A stretch of DNA of 64,000 nt from Pseudomonas lactucae (GTDB lineage: Bacteria; Pseudomonadota; Gammaproteobacteria; Pseudomonadales; Pseudomonadaceae): assembly GCF_016937615.1 (NCBI RefSeq), contig NZ_JAFHKI010000067.1:1-64000 (forward strand), given 5' to 3'. A model generated the notes under the pieces. The model saw nothing but the letters and a program-made list of their open reading frames with translations, was not told where the DNA came from and searched no databases. The first letter of the stretch is position 1. Each line of letters begins with the position of its first letter. Shown in pieces: positions 19,464-28,872 of this stretch. The translations under genes and the position numbers were made by a program.

Positions 19464-20155
19464 GTATCAAGCTGATCACCTTCGACCTGGACGACACACT
19501 CTGGGACAACGTGCCGGTCATCATCAGCGCTGAAGCGTCGATGCGCGAATGGCTGGCGACCCATGCCGCCAAAGTGGGCGACTTGCCCCTGGAGCATTTC
19601 GCCAGCCTGCGCCAGCAGGTGTTGCAACGTCACCCCGAACTGAAAAACCGCATCAGCCTGCTGCGTCATCGAGTACTGATGCACGCCTTTGAAGAGGCGG
19701 GTTATCCGCAGCCTGAAGCCACCGAGATGGCGGATGTGTGTTTTGAGGCGTTCATTCATGCACGTCACCAGCTCACCGTATTCCCCGAAGCCGAGCCGAT
19801 GTTGCAAGCGCTGCGCCAGCACTTCCTGCTGGGGGTGATCACCAACGGCAATGCGGACGTGCAGCGTGTCGGCCTGGCGGACTACTTTCACTTTGCCTTG
19901 CGTGCAGAAGACATCGGCATCGCCAAGCCGGATGCACGCTTGTTTCAAGAAGCGTTGCAGCGGGGTGGCGTGGACGCAAGCGCTGCGGTGCACGTGGGCG
20001 ACCACCCTGGGGATGACATCGCCGGCGCACAGCAGGCCGGGCTTCGCGCGGTGTGGTTCAACCCGACCGGCAAGGCGTGGGATGCGGATAAGCGCCCGGA
20101 TGCGCAGATTCGTAGCCTGACTGAGTTACCCCCGTTACTTCGTGGTTGGAACTGA
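19460..20155 (+). CDS. HAD-superfamily hydrolase
   Basis: A 231-residue HAD phosphatase-like enzyme. Motif I is [12 protein letters not shown] near residue 10 (nucleophile Asp), motif II in [11 protein letters not shown], and motif III/IV in [13 protein letters not shown] and [24 protein letters not shown]. The substrate is unknown; the type resembles YjjG/YigB house-cleaning phosphatases, and YigB is encoded after xerC in E. coli. The ATG at 19460 overlaps the xerC stop (ATGA). Confidence 0.9.
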   Translation: MSIKLITFDLDDTLWDNVPVIISAEASMREWLATHAAKVGDLPLEHFASLRQQVLQRHPELKNRISLLRHRVLMHAFEEAGYPQPEATEMADVCFEAFIHARHQLTVFPEAEPMLQALRQHFLLGVITNGNADVQRVGLADYFHFALRAEDIGIAKPDARLFQEALQRGGVDASAAVHVGDHPGDDIAGAQQAGLRAVWFNPTGKAWDADKRPDAQIRSLTELPPLLRGWN

Positions 20156-20196
20156 CATTGGCAATCTCGCGGGGAAAATAGCTTATTTCGCCCATG

Positions 20197-20226
20197 AAAA
20201 AGCCCGCAGCGACGGCGGGCTTTTTC
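20197..20226. terminator. bidirectional terminator
   Basis: A GC stem flanked by A5 and T5 (AAAAAGCCCGC ... GCGGGCTTTTT). It ends the lptM-lysA-dapF-DUF484-xerC-HAD operon on one side and sutA on the other. Confidence 0.9.
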
Positions 20227-20246
20227 TTATAAGCAGGTGACTGACC

Positions 20247-20582
20247 TCAGATAGGTCGGCTACCGTACTTGTTATCCGGCTTCTTGGGCGGGTCCGCCAC
20301 CACATTGGGCTCGACCTCGACCACTTTGCCGCCTTTGGCAAGAAACTCTTCCATCGCACGGGCCAGGGCGTCGCGCTCTTTGTTCTTGGCTTCAACGCTC
20401 GGCAGTTCGTCTACCGAAACAGCGGCCTTGGCTTTGCCTTTGGCCTTGGGCGCGGCGTCATCACCGACACTGTCATCGGCGTCGTCAGCAACGTCTTCAA
20501 CTGCTGCCGCGTCAAGACCGTCCTCAGCCTCGTCGTCCTCACCTACTTCGAGGTCGTCTTGTTCCAGATCATCGTCGCTCAT
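20247..20582 (-). CDS. sutA: RNA polymerase-binding regulator SutA
   Basis: A 111-residue protein with a very acidic disordered N-terminus (MSDDDLEQDDLEVGEDDEAE), a short basic AKGKAKAAV patch, a conserved helix (LPSVEAKNKERDALARAMEE) and a constant tail ending PPKKPDNKYGSRPI. This layout is SutA of P. aeruginosa, which binds the RNA polymerase beta subunit and helps transcription in slow growth. GAGG lies before the ATG. Confidence 0.87.
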   Translation of the reverse strand: MSDDDLEQDDLEVGEDDEAEDGLDAAAVEDVADDADDSVGDDAAPKAKGKAKAAVSVDELPSVEAKNKERDALARAMEEFLAKGGKVVEVEPNVVADPPKKPDNKYGSRPI

Positions 20583-20684
20583 GTTCTACCTCATGACTTG
20601 CGAAAAGCAGATTAGTTATAGCCCAGCTTTATCCTCTGTCGAGGTCGCCGGAAAAAAATCAACGTCCACCGGATAACCAGTGGC

Positions 20685-21110
20685 CTATGCCTCATCACCG
20701 TGCAAGGTGGCGAGGACTTTACGTGCACCGCCATGATCACGGTGCTCGCCCAGATAAACACCTTGCCAGGTCCCCATCGCCAAGCGGCCGGCCTTCACCG
20801 GCAAACTCAGCTGGCACCCTAGGAGACTGGCCTTGAAATGCGCCGGCAGATCATCCGGACCTTCGTCGTTGTGTTCAAACCCTGCCCGGCCTTGCGGCAC
20901 CAGCGAGTTGAAAAACCGCTCGAAGTCACGGCGAACCGCCGGGTCGGCATTCTCGTTGACGCTCAACGAGGCCGAAGTGTGCTGCAACCACAGGTGCAAC
21001 AGGCCCACACGACATGCCTTCAATTCAGGCAGGCCGGCAAGCAACTCATCGGTTACCAGGTGAAAGCCCCGAGGCTTGGCCCGCAGGGTAATCAGGGTCT
21101 GTTGCCACAT
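20685..21110 (-). CDS. yjbQ: YjbQ family protein
   Basis: A 141-residue protein of the UPF0047/YjbQ family. It shows the family motifs: LLHLWLQHTSASLSVNENAD in the centre and MGTWQGVYLGEHRDHGGARK near the end, with conserved His, Asn and Glu residues that can bind a metal. Some members have weak thiamine-phosphate synthase activity, but the physiological role is not established. GGAG lies seven bases before the ATG. Confidence 0.9.
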   Translation of the reverse strand: MWQQTLITLRAKPRGFHLVTDELLAGLPELKACRVGLLHLWLQHTSASLSVNENADPAVRRDFERFFNSLVPQGRAGFEHNDEGPDDLPAHFKASLLGCQLSLPVKAGRLAMGTWQGVYLGEHRDHGGARKVLATLHGDEA

Positions 21111-21280
21111 ACAGTTCTCCGCCCATCGGCGCGCATTCTAGCGCGCTCTGGGAAAAAACAAAGTGCCGAATACGCCTACATGCCTGTAAGACATTCGCAC
21201 GCTTGAAAGTGCCGCATGCGCCCCATCACAAACTTTGCGCAAAAACCGACACAGCTTGTTAAGACTGACAAACGCCAAGC

Positions 21281-21313
21281 AAAAAAATGCCCGGCAAGCC
21301 GGGCATCTTTTTT
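21281..21313 (-). terminator. terminator of glnK-amtB
   Basis: A stem ATGCCCGG/CCGGGCAT with a four-base loop; on the minus strand T7 follows. It lies ten bases past the amtB stop. The other strand also has a T6 run, so it may work both ways. Confidence 0.88.
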
Positions 21314-21322
21314 GCGCACTAT

Positions 21323-22659
21323 TTACAAGTTGTAGCCGCGCTCGTTGTGCTGTGCCAGGTCGAGGCCGACCGCCTCTTCTTCTTCGGTGACACGCAGGCC
21401 CATGACCGCGTCCAGCACCTTGAGGATGATAAAGGTCACGATCGCCGTGTAGATCACGGTGAAGCCGACGCCTTTGCACTGGATCCAGACTTGAGCTGCC
21501 ACGTCCGTCACGGTGCCGAAGCCACCCAGGGCCGGTGCTGCGAACACGCCAGTGAGGATTGCGCCCAGGATACCGCCGATACCGTGAACACCGAAGGCGT
21601 CCAAGGAATCGTCATAGCCCAGTTTGCGTTTGAGGGTCGTTGCGCAGAAGAAGCACACCACACCCGCCGCCAGGCCAATGATCAGCGCGCCCATCGGGCC
21701 CACAGTACCGGCTGCCGGCGTAATCGCCACCAGGCCCGCCACTACACCCGAGGCGATGCCCAGTGCGCTTGGCTTACCGTGGGTGACCCACTCGGCGAAC
21801 ATCCAACCCAGCGCAGCGCTGCGGTGGCGATCTGGGTTACCAGCATCGCCATACCGGCCGTACCGTTGGCCGCCGCAGCGGAACCGGCGTTGAAGCCGAA
21901 CCAGCCGACCCACAGCATCGCCGCGCCTACCAGGGTGTAACCCAGGTTGTGAGGCGCCATGGGTGTGGTCGGAAAGCCTTTACGCTTGCCGAGCACCAGG
22001 CACGCTACCAGGCCAGCCACACCGGCGTTGATGTGCACGACGGTGCCGCCAGCGAAGTCCAACACGCCCCAGTCACCCAGCAACGAGCCCGGACCGCCCC
22101 AGACCATGTGGGCAATCGGTGCGTAGACCAGGGTGAACCAGACCCCCATGAAGATCAGCATTGCAGAGAACTTCATGCGTTCGGCGAAGGCACCGACGAT
22201 CAGCGCCGGGGTAATGATCGCAAACGTCATCTGAAAGGTGACGAACACCGCCTCGGGGAACAGCGCCGCAGGGCCAGTGATACTGGCCGGGGTCACGCCC
22301 GACAGGAACAATTTGGACAGGCCGCCCACGAACGAGTTGAAGTTGACGACGCCTGCTTCCATCCCGGTGGTGTCGAACGCCATGCTGTAGCCGTAGACGA
22401 ACCACAGGATGGTGATCAACCCGGTGATGGCGAAGCACTGCATCATCACCGAAAGAATGTTTTTGGAACGCACCATGCCGCCGTAGAACAGCGCCAGGCC
22501 GGGAATGGTCATGAACAGCACCAGCGCAGTGGATGTGAGCATCCACGCAGTGTCGCCTGAGTTGAGGACTGGAGCAGCCACTTCGTCTGCCGCCATGGCC
22601 AGGCTTGGCATTACGATGGACAACAGGGCTCCGAGCCCTGCGAATTTACGCAGAGTCAT
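21323..22659 (-). CDS. amtB: ammonium transporter AmtB with one missing base
   Basis: A polytopic ammonia channel. A signal peptide (MTLRKFAGLGALLSIVMPSLAMAA) is followed by about eleven membrane helices, with TAWMLTSTALVLFMTIPGLA as the first and DAFGVHGIGGILGAILTGVF carrying a pore histidine. The frame breaks near 21817: QIATAA is followed by a shift, and ALGWMFAEWVTHGKPSALG continues in the next frame. One restored C (plus strand) gives a normal 445-residue protein. GGAGA precedes the ATG at 22659. glnK lies 34 bases upstream, the usual PII pair. Confidence 0.92.
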
Positions 22660-22693
22660 ATTGTTTTCTCCTGGGGCGTTGGGGTTTGGCGGC

Positions 22694-23453
<760 letters not shown>

Positions 23454-23714
23454 ATGCTCGCGCCCAAAGACCTCCTCGACGCCCTGAGCGGCCACGCTTC
23501 TCGCCTGTTCAGCGGCGACACCCCGCTGCCCCGCAACGAAATCGAAAGCCAATTCAAGGCATTGCTGCAAAGTGGTTTCAGCAAGCTCGACCTGGTGAGC
23601 CGGGAAGAGTTTGATAGCCAGATGGTGGTGCTGGCCCGCACCCGTGCGCGGCTGGAGAGCCTGGAAGCGAAAGTCGCGGAATTGGAAGCGCGGTTGGCAC
23701 CACCCGCTGAATAA
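23454..23714 (+). CDS. ubiK: ubiquinone biosynthesis accessory factor UbiK
   Basis: An 86-residue protein (YqiC/BMFP family). An amphipathic first half (LLDALSGHASRLFSGDTPLPRNEIESQF) is followed by a coiled coil (RTRARLESLEAKVAELEARL). UbiK helps the Ubi complex in E. coli under aerobic conditions. The gene lies between glnK and comM, as in P. aeruginosa. Confidence 0.88.
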   Translation: MLAPKDLLDALSGHASRLFSGDTPLPRNEIESQFKALLQSGFSKLDLVSREEFDSQMVVLARTRARLESLEAKVAELEARLAPPAE

Positions 23715-23724
23715 ACACAATCAG

Positions 23725-23759
23725 TGTGGGAGGGGCGGTGCGACTTGCTCCCTTCCACA
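23725..23759. repeat. REP-like palindrome
   Basis: TGTGGGAGGGGCGGTGCGAC pairs imperfectly with TTGCTCCCTTCCACA. It is a degenerate relative of the repeat at 9762-9804 and lies just after ubiK. Confidence 0.65.
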
Positions 23760-23873
23760 TTTGCTTCACCTTTGCTCTGGATACGTTCTGTAAAACCTCT
23801 TCGCCTCGCTCTCCCCCACCTCGTCTACCCTTGAAAAACCGCAGGAAGCGGCCGCCCACTTCAAGGAACGAGC

Positions 23874-24719
23874 ATGTCCCTCGCCATTGTTCACAGCCGC
23901 GCCCAGGTCGGCGTCGAAGCCCCCGCCGTCACCGTCGAAGTGCACATGGCCAATGGGTTGCCGTCCCTGACATTGGTGGGCCTGCCCGAAACCGCCGTCA
24001 AGGAAAGCAAAGACCGCGTGCGCAGCGCCATCCTCAACTCCGCGCTGCAATATCCCGCGCGCCGCATCACCCTCAACCTCGCGCCCGCCGACCTACCCAA
24101 GGACGGCGGGCGTTTTGATTTGGCGATTGCCCTGGGGATCCTGGCGGCCAGTGTGCAGGTCCCGGCGTTGATGCTCGATGAGGTGGAATGCCTGGGGGAA
24201 TTGGCGTTGTCCGGCGAGGTACGCGCGGTGAAAGGTGTGCTGCCGGCCGCGCTGGCGGCGCGCAAGGCCGGACGCACCGTGATAGTGCCACGGGCAAATG
24301 CCGAGGAGGCCTGCCTGGCGTGCGGGTTGAAGGTCATTGCAGTGGATCACCTGCTGCAGGTGGTGGCGCACCTGAATGGACACGTGCTGATTGAGCCCTA
24401 CAAATCCGATGGCTTGCTGTATCTGAACAAGCCCTACCCGGACCTGAGCGAAGTGCAGGGCCAGCTCGCCGCCAAGCGTGCATTGCTGATCGCAGCGGCG
24501 GGTGCGCATAACCTGCTGTTCAGCGGGCCGCCGGGTACCGGCAAAACCTTGCTCGCCAGCCGCCTGCCCGGTTTGCTACCGCCGTTGAGCGAACAGGAGG
24601 CCCTGGAGGTGGCGGCGATCCAGTCTGTGGTCAGCCTGGCGCCACTTTGCCATTGGCCGCACCGCCCGTTTCGTCAGCCCCACCATTCAGCATCAGGCCC
24701 CGCATTGGTGGGTGGCGGC
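23874..24719 (+). pseudogene. comM: comM, truncated by island insertion
   Basis: The first 282 codons of ComM (YifB, a MgsA/MCM-like AAA+ helicase for branch migration in natural transformation) are intact: MSLAIVHSRAQVGVEAPAVT, the Lon-like domain, then the Walker A loop LLFSGPPGTGKTLLASRLPG. The match stops after RQPHHSASGPALVGGG. From 24720 the sequence is foreign; the frame runs only six more codons to a stop at 24737. The Walker B and the remaining ~215 residues are absent from the window. Intact ComM is about 500 residues, so the gene is inactivated. Confidence 0.92.
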
Positions 24720-24765
24720 TGTAGGATACTGAATTAAATGCGACATTTCTGAAATTGATGCGACA
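24720..24765. mobile_element. left end of transposon/island inserted in comM
   Basis: At the comM break the foreign DNA starts with TGT. It carries two 16-bp direct repeats, TGAATTAAATGCGACA (24730-24745) and TGAAATTGATGCGACA (24750-24765), exactly 20 bases apart. Tn7-like elements typically have TGT ends with repeated TnsB sites, so this is probably a transposase-binding end. The flanking comM bases GCGGC (24715-24719) would be the 5-bp target copy. The other end and any tns genes lie outside the window. Confidence 0.65.
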
Positions 24766-25236
24766 ACCAGCAAGCCATTTGGCTGCTTAAGAAACCTCTC
24801 ATATCCTTCAAACATCTTACCTGCGACCTTATCCCTCGAAGAGCTGAGCGCTAGTGAAGATTGACGCTCGAGTACCCCCGTGTTGTGCCTAATGTAGCGG
24901 TAGAAGGGGGACCATAAGCGGTGCTCTAAGCAGCGTATTCATAGGAATTGTTTAACATATTCTAACGTTCAGATCATAAATCTTGAACCTGCTTCCGGTG
25001 GCGTCACGCTTGACCCGGCTCATAAAAAAGTCATCCATAAATTCTAATTTAATTATTTTAATTCAATGGGTTATGGCTGTATTTTTTGAAAAACCAAACC
25101 CATATATCGATATGTCCCAGCCCCCCCTAATCCGTTACAGCGAGTTTTCGCTCCCTAACAAATCTGCTATAGATGTCGAAGTTCCAATAAAAACGTATAG
25201 AAATGTTGCCGATCCGAAGGGTTCAAAGGATCGTTC
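24766..25236. other. island left margin and tgl operon upstream region
   Basis: This AT-rich stretch has no convincing gene. An 85-codon open frame at 24983-25240 lacks a ribosome site and family features. The region presumably holds the promoter of the rightward decarboxylase-MFS-tgl operon. A run near 25035-25070 (AATTTAATTATTTTAATTC) is the type of sequence bound by MvaT. Confidence 0.4.
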
Positions 25237-26664
25237 ATGAAGGAATGGAGTGCTGGGATGCTGGGTTTATCACGTGATGAAGCAGCTGTGCCTGAGCTGA
25301 TGGCTGAAGTGTGTCGTATTGCTCTGGATTTTCTGGCAGACACTCGCGATGCAAAGGTTGTGAATACCCAAATCCACAACAGGGCGACTCAATCCGAGAT
25401 GCCTGAGCATGGGATTGGCAGTTTGGCTGCGCTAGCAACGTACTGGGAGAGCTACGGTGCATCCCACTCACGCAGCACAGGCCCACGATATTTCGGTTTT
25501 GTCACTGGCGGCACCACGCCCGCAGCGTTGGCAGGTGATTGGCTGGTTTCCGTGCTGGACCAGAATGTTGCCACTGAACGCCATTCCGTAGCGGCGTTCA
25601 TCGAAGCCCAGACGCTGAGCTTCCTGACCGACTTGCTCAGGCTCCCATCTGGCGCTTTCCACGGCGTACTGACAACAGGCGCCACCGCAGCGAATCTTGT
25701 TGGCCTGGCCACCGCCCGCGAGTGGTGTGGCGAACAGAACAACGTCAGCATTTCCCAGGACGGCATTCAGGCCGCCCTCCCTGTAATGGTTTTCTGCGCC
25801 TCGCCCCACTCAAGCATTGTCAAGGATCTGGGGCTTCTCGGTATAGGTCAGCGTAACTTTATCAAGGTAGATTGCCTGCCTGATCGCGAAGTCTTTGATC
25901 TAGACGCGCTGGAACAATCGCTAGCCACTTGCACATCGCCATGTCGAATTGTGGTGGCCAGTGCAGGCACCGTTAACAGTGGCGATTTTGATGACCTGGT
26001 TTCACTGGCAACGTTATGCAAAAAATACGGTGCATGGTTGCATGTCGATGCCGCGTTCGGTGCCTTCGCGAGATGCTCAAGCCAGTATGCACATCTGGTA
26101 GAAGGCTTGGAGCTAGCAGACTCTATAACTGCCGACGCGCATAAATGGCTTAACGTTCCATATGACTGCGGTATCGCTTTTACCCGCCATGTGACGCTTC
26201 ATGAACGAGCCTTTTCAGCTGATGCTCCTTACGTGCCCCTGGAAGGGCAATTACCGGCTTACATGAACCGCGGCGTTGAACAGTCTCGACGCTACCGGGC
26301 GCTACCGTTGTGGATGACATTGATGGCCTATGGCAAAGCCGGATACAGGGAATTGATCGAACGCCATTGCGGTTATGCTCAGCGTATTGCTTCATGGGTT
26401 GATGAAAGCTCCTGCTTTAAACTTCTATGTGAAGTCAGATTGAATCTCCTAGTCTTTCGTTATTTCAAAGACGGTTGCTCTCCCAATACGCTGGCCGAAC
26501 TCAATCGACAGGTGCTGAGCAATCTCAACAGCAGCGGCGAACTGTATATCACCCCAACGACATACAAGGGTGAATATGCGTTGCGTTTATCCATCAGTAA
26601 TTGGATGACCCAAGAGGAAGATATCAATCGGGTGACCGCCGCGTTACAACGCGCCGCCGATTAA
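25237..26664 (+). CDS. PLP-dependent group II decarboxylase
   Basis: A 475-residue fold-type I PLP enzyme of the glutamate/aromatic amino acid decarboxylase group. Visible are the cofactor-stacking His191 (CASPHSSIVKDLG), Asp271 pairing the pyridine nitrogen (HVDAAFGAFA) and the Schiff-base Lys303 (TADAHKWLNVPYDCG). AAGGA lies before the ATG. It is the first gene of the operon leading to the tgl genes, 48 bases before an MFS transporter. It could act on the released thia-amino acid or supply a precursor; the substrate cannot be read from sequence. I do not recall for certain whether the reference tgl cluster has it, so no letter is assigned. Confidence 0.85.
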   Translation: MKEWSAGMLGLSRDEAAVPELMAEVCRIALDFLADTRDAKVVNTQIHNRATQSEMPEHGIGSLAALATYWESYGASHSRSTGPRYFGFVTGGTTPAALAGDWLVSVLDQNVATERHSVAAFIEAQTLSFLTDLLRLPSGAFHGVLTTGATAANLVGLATAREWCGEQNNVSISQDGIQAALPVMVFCASPHSSIVKDLGLLGIGQRNFIKVDCLPDREVFDLDALEQSLATCTSPCRIVVASAGTVNSGDFDDLVSLATLCKKYGAWLHVDAAFGAFARCSSQYAHLVEGLELADSITADAHKWLNVPYDCGIAFTRHVTLHERAFSADAPYVPLEGQLPAYMNRGVEQSRRYRALPLWMTLMAYGKAGYRELIERHCGYAQRIASWVDESSCFKLLCEVRLNLLVFRYFKDGCSPNTLAELNRQVLSNLNSSGELYITPTTYKGEYALRLSISNWMTQEEDINRVTAALQRAAD

Positions 26665-26712
26665 TTGCCCGACTGACCTACCCCACTTTCGATTCCACAA
26701 GGAAAGAAGCCA

Positions 26713-27924
26713 ATGTCTTCACAAGCGTCCGCGAGCCACGCTACTGGCAACGGGCTGTTCGGCCTGTTTTGCCTGGGCAGCTATTTACTCTCCCTGTCGT
26801 ATGGCACTACGTTCTTATTGGCAATGAAGCTTAGGGAAAGTGGTGGCAGCGAGTCCGACGCCGGGACGATTATCTCGGTTGCCATGCTCAGTACATTCCT
26901 GGCAGTTATTTTCTCAGGCCACTTGACCGATCTGATCGGCGCGCCCAAAGCCATCGCAGCGGGCGCTGTGTTATTGGCAGCGGCGTGCCTTGGCTTCGCA
27001 ACCGTGCCTGCGTTCGGGATGGCCCTATTGACCAGCGGCTTGATCCTGGGGTTTGGATGGGGCGTGTTCTACACCCTTGGACCGATCATTGTGGCGATGA
27101 TCATAGAGCCTGCCCGGCGTGTGAAGTATTTTGCCTTGCTGTCAGGAAGCATGATGAGCGGCATAGGCACCGGCCCTTTGGTTGGACGTGCCGCCGAGGC
27201 ACTGGGCCATTCCGTGGAGTCGGCGTTTGTGGTGGCCGCCATCGCCAGTCTTGCAGGAGGGCTGGTGTTTTTCCTGCTCGGGCCGCACATCAAGCAGCAA
27301 CAAGCACGACTGGGGCCGGTGACAGTGTGCAAGATCAGCGCACGTGCCGCCCAGGCAGTGCTGGGTTCCAAGGCGGTCTTTGCCATCATCATGGTAGGCC
27401 TCGGCGGTGCGATCTTCGGCGGCCTCTCCAGTTTCCAGACCTCCTATGCCGCCCTCAACCACCTCGACTATTCGCTATTCTTCCTGGGCTTCATGAGCGC
27501 GGCGATCTCCTGTCGCCTGTTGGTTGCGGGCTATATCGTCAAACGCGATCCCTACGTGATGTCCAGCCTATTAAGTGCGCTGATGGTGGTTTCGGTATTG
27601 ATGTTCACCTTCTTCGTGCACTCGTCGGCGGCGTATTTGCTGGCCGCCATTGTGCTCGGCGTAGGTTATGGGCTGACTTACTCTGTGATAAACGGACTGG
27701 CAGCCAATGAAGCCCCCGCCGGCCAGACCGCGCAATCGTTAGTTTTATTCAGTCTTTCCTACTTTGTCGGCGTGTTCGGGTTTCCGTTGTTGGCAGGTAA
27801 AGTCATCGTCAGCCAAGGCATGTCGACGTTGCTCTATATCATCTTGGTGGTCGCCTTGTGCAACTGGTCGATCACATTGGCGCGTCTTGTATGGCGACGA
27901 ACAATGCTCGGCGCGACGGCGTAA
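26713..27924 (+). CDS. MFS transporter
   Basis: A 403-residue protein with about twelve membrane helices and the loop 2-3 motif of the major facilitator family (FSGHLTDLIGAPKAI). AAGGAAAG precedes the ATG at 26713. It lies between the decarboxylase and the tgl enzymes in the same direction, so export of the finished small molecule (or self-protection) is the likely role, by context only. A 182-base gap without a gene separates it from the CmoA-like gene. Confidence 0.85.
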   Translation: MSSQASASHATGNGLFGLFCLGSYLLSLSYGTTFLLAMKLRESGGSESDAGTIISVAMLSTFLAVIFSGHLTDLIGAPKAIAAGAVLLAAACLGFATVPAFGMALLTSGLILGFGWGVFYTLGPIIVAMIIEPARRVKYFALLSGSMMSGIGTGPLVGRAAEALGHSVESAFVVAAIASLAGGLVFFLLGPHIKQQQARLGPVTVCKISARAAQAVLGSKAVFAIIMVGLGGAIFGGLSSFQTSYAALNHLDYSLFFLGFMSAAISCRLLVAGYIVKRDPYVMSSLLSALMVVSVLMFTFFVHSSAAYLLAAIVLGVGYGLTYSVINGLAANEAPAGQTAQSLVLFSLSYFVGVFGFPLLAGKVIVSQGMSTLLYIILVVALCNWSITLARLVWRRTMLGATA

Positions 27925-28106
27925 CGGCCATCGTTAACACTGACTAAGTATTGCCGCACCTCGAAGTCGGGGCCGGCCATTAACTGCCACCTTGCAATCA
28001 GAATTACCGCGAGTAGCAGGAATAATAAAAACGCTCACTTGTCTAGCGCGGCACACGTCGCGCTCCCCATAGCGATGCACCTCAAAGTTCTCCAGCATGG
28101 ATGTGA

Positions 28107-28859
28107 ATGAACATGTCTACCTTGATGAATTCGCCTGCTCTTGGCTATGAAACCGTCGGCGACGGTGTCGAATCGCGCAATGCCGCCTGGAGTTTTGGCG
28201 GCACCACGCCGCAGCACTTTGATTCACATGTATCGAAGTCTGTGCCCCGATATAAGGATGGACATGAAATCGTGCTGTCACTCAGCGACTTCTTTGTGAA
28301 GAGCGACAGTACCTGTTACGAGCTGGGCAGCTCTACCGGCACCCTGACGCGTCAATTGGCACTCCGTCACGGTGTTTCAACGAAGTGGGTAGGCATCGAT
28401 GTGGAAGATGCGATGACCTGCCAGGCGAACACGCTGTTGAGCGCCTCCCCCCTGCCCAATGTCAGTTTTGTCACGGATGACATACTCACGTTTGATTACC
28501 AAAAAAGCGATTTGATCGTTGCTTATTACACCGTGCAGTTCGTGCACCCGCGCATTCGGCAGGCCCTGTTTGATCGAATCTACGAGTCATTGAATTGGGG
28601 TGGGGCGTTCATCATGTTCGAAAAAGTACGCAGCCCGGATGCGCGCTTCCAGGACATTCTCAGCAGTCTTTACGTCGACTACAAACGCGACCAGGGCTAT
28701 AGCGCCGATGAAATACTGGCAAAAACCAGAAGCCTCAAAGGTGTGCTTGAGCCCTTCTCCACCGCCGGAAATATCGACCTGTTAAACCGTGCGGGCTTCC
28801 AGGACATCACCACGGTATTCAAGCACATCTGCTTTGAAGGTTTTTTCTGCATCAAGTGA
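28107..28859 (+). CDS. tglE: carboxy-SAM synthase (CmoA-like), probable TglE
   Basis: A 250-residue class I SAM enzyme aligning by eye along its length with CmoA: SAM motif I YELGSSTG (residues 71-78), VAYYTVQFVHPRIRQALFDR like CmoA's LNFTLQFLEPSERQALLDK, FEKVRSPDARF, and VDYKRDQGYSADEILAKTRS like CmoA's DFKRANGYSELEISQKRS. CmoA makes carboxy-S-adenosylmethionine from SAM and prephenate. Here that cofactor would supply the carboxymethyl group for 3-thiaglutamate. The tRNA-modifying gene cmoB is not nearby, which favours a biosynthetic role. The letter E is from memory. Confidence 0.82.
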   Translation: MNMSTLMNSPALGYETVGDGVESRNAAWSFGGTTPQHFDSHVSKSVPRYKDGHEIVLSLSDFFVKSDSTCYELGSSTGTLTRQLALRHGVSTKWVGIDVEDAMTCQANTLLSASPLPNVSFVTDDILTFDYQKSDLIVAYYTVQFVHPRIRQALFDRIYESLNWGGAFIMFEKVRSPDARFQDILSSLYVDYKRDQGYSADEILAKTRSLKGVLEPFSTAGNIDLLNRAGFQDITTVFKHICFEGFFCIK

Positions 28860-28872
28860 CCAGGACGTCATC

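Noticed and set aside
24983..25240. 85-codon plus-strand frame before the decarboxylase
   Set aside because: No ribosome site, odd composition, and it overlaps the decarboxylase start region.
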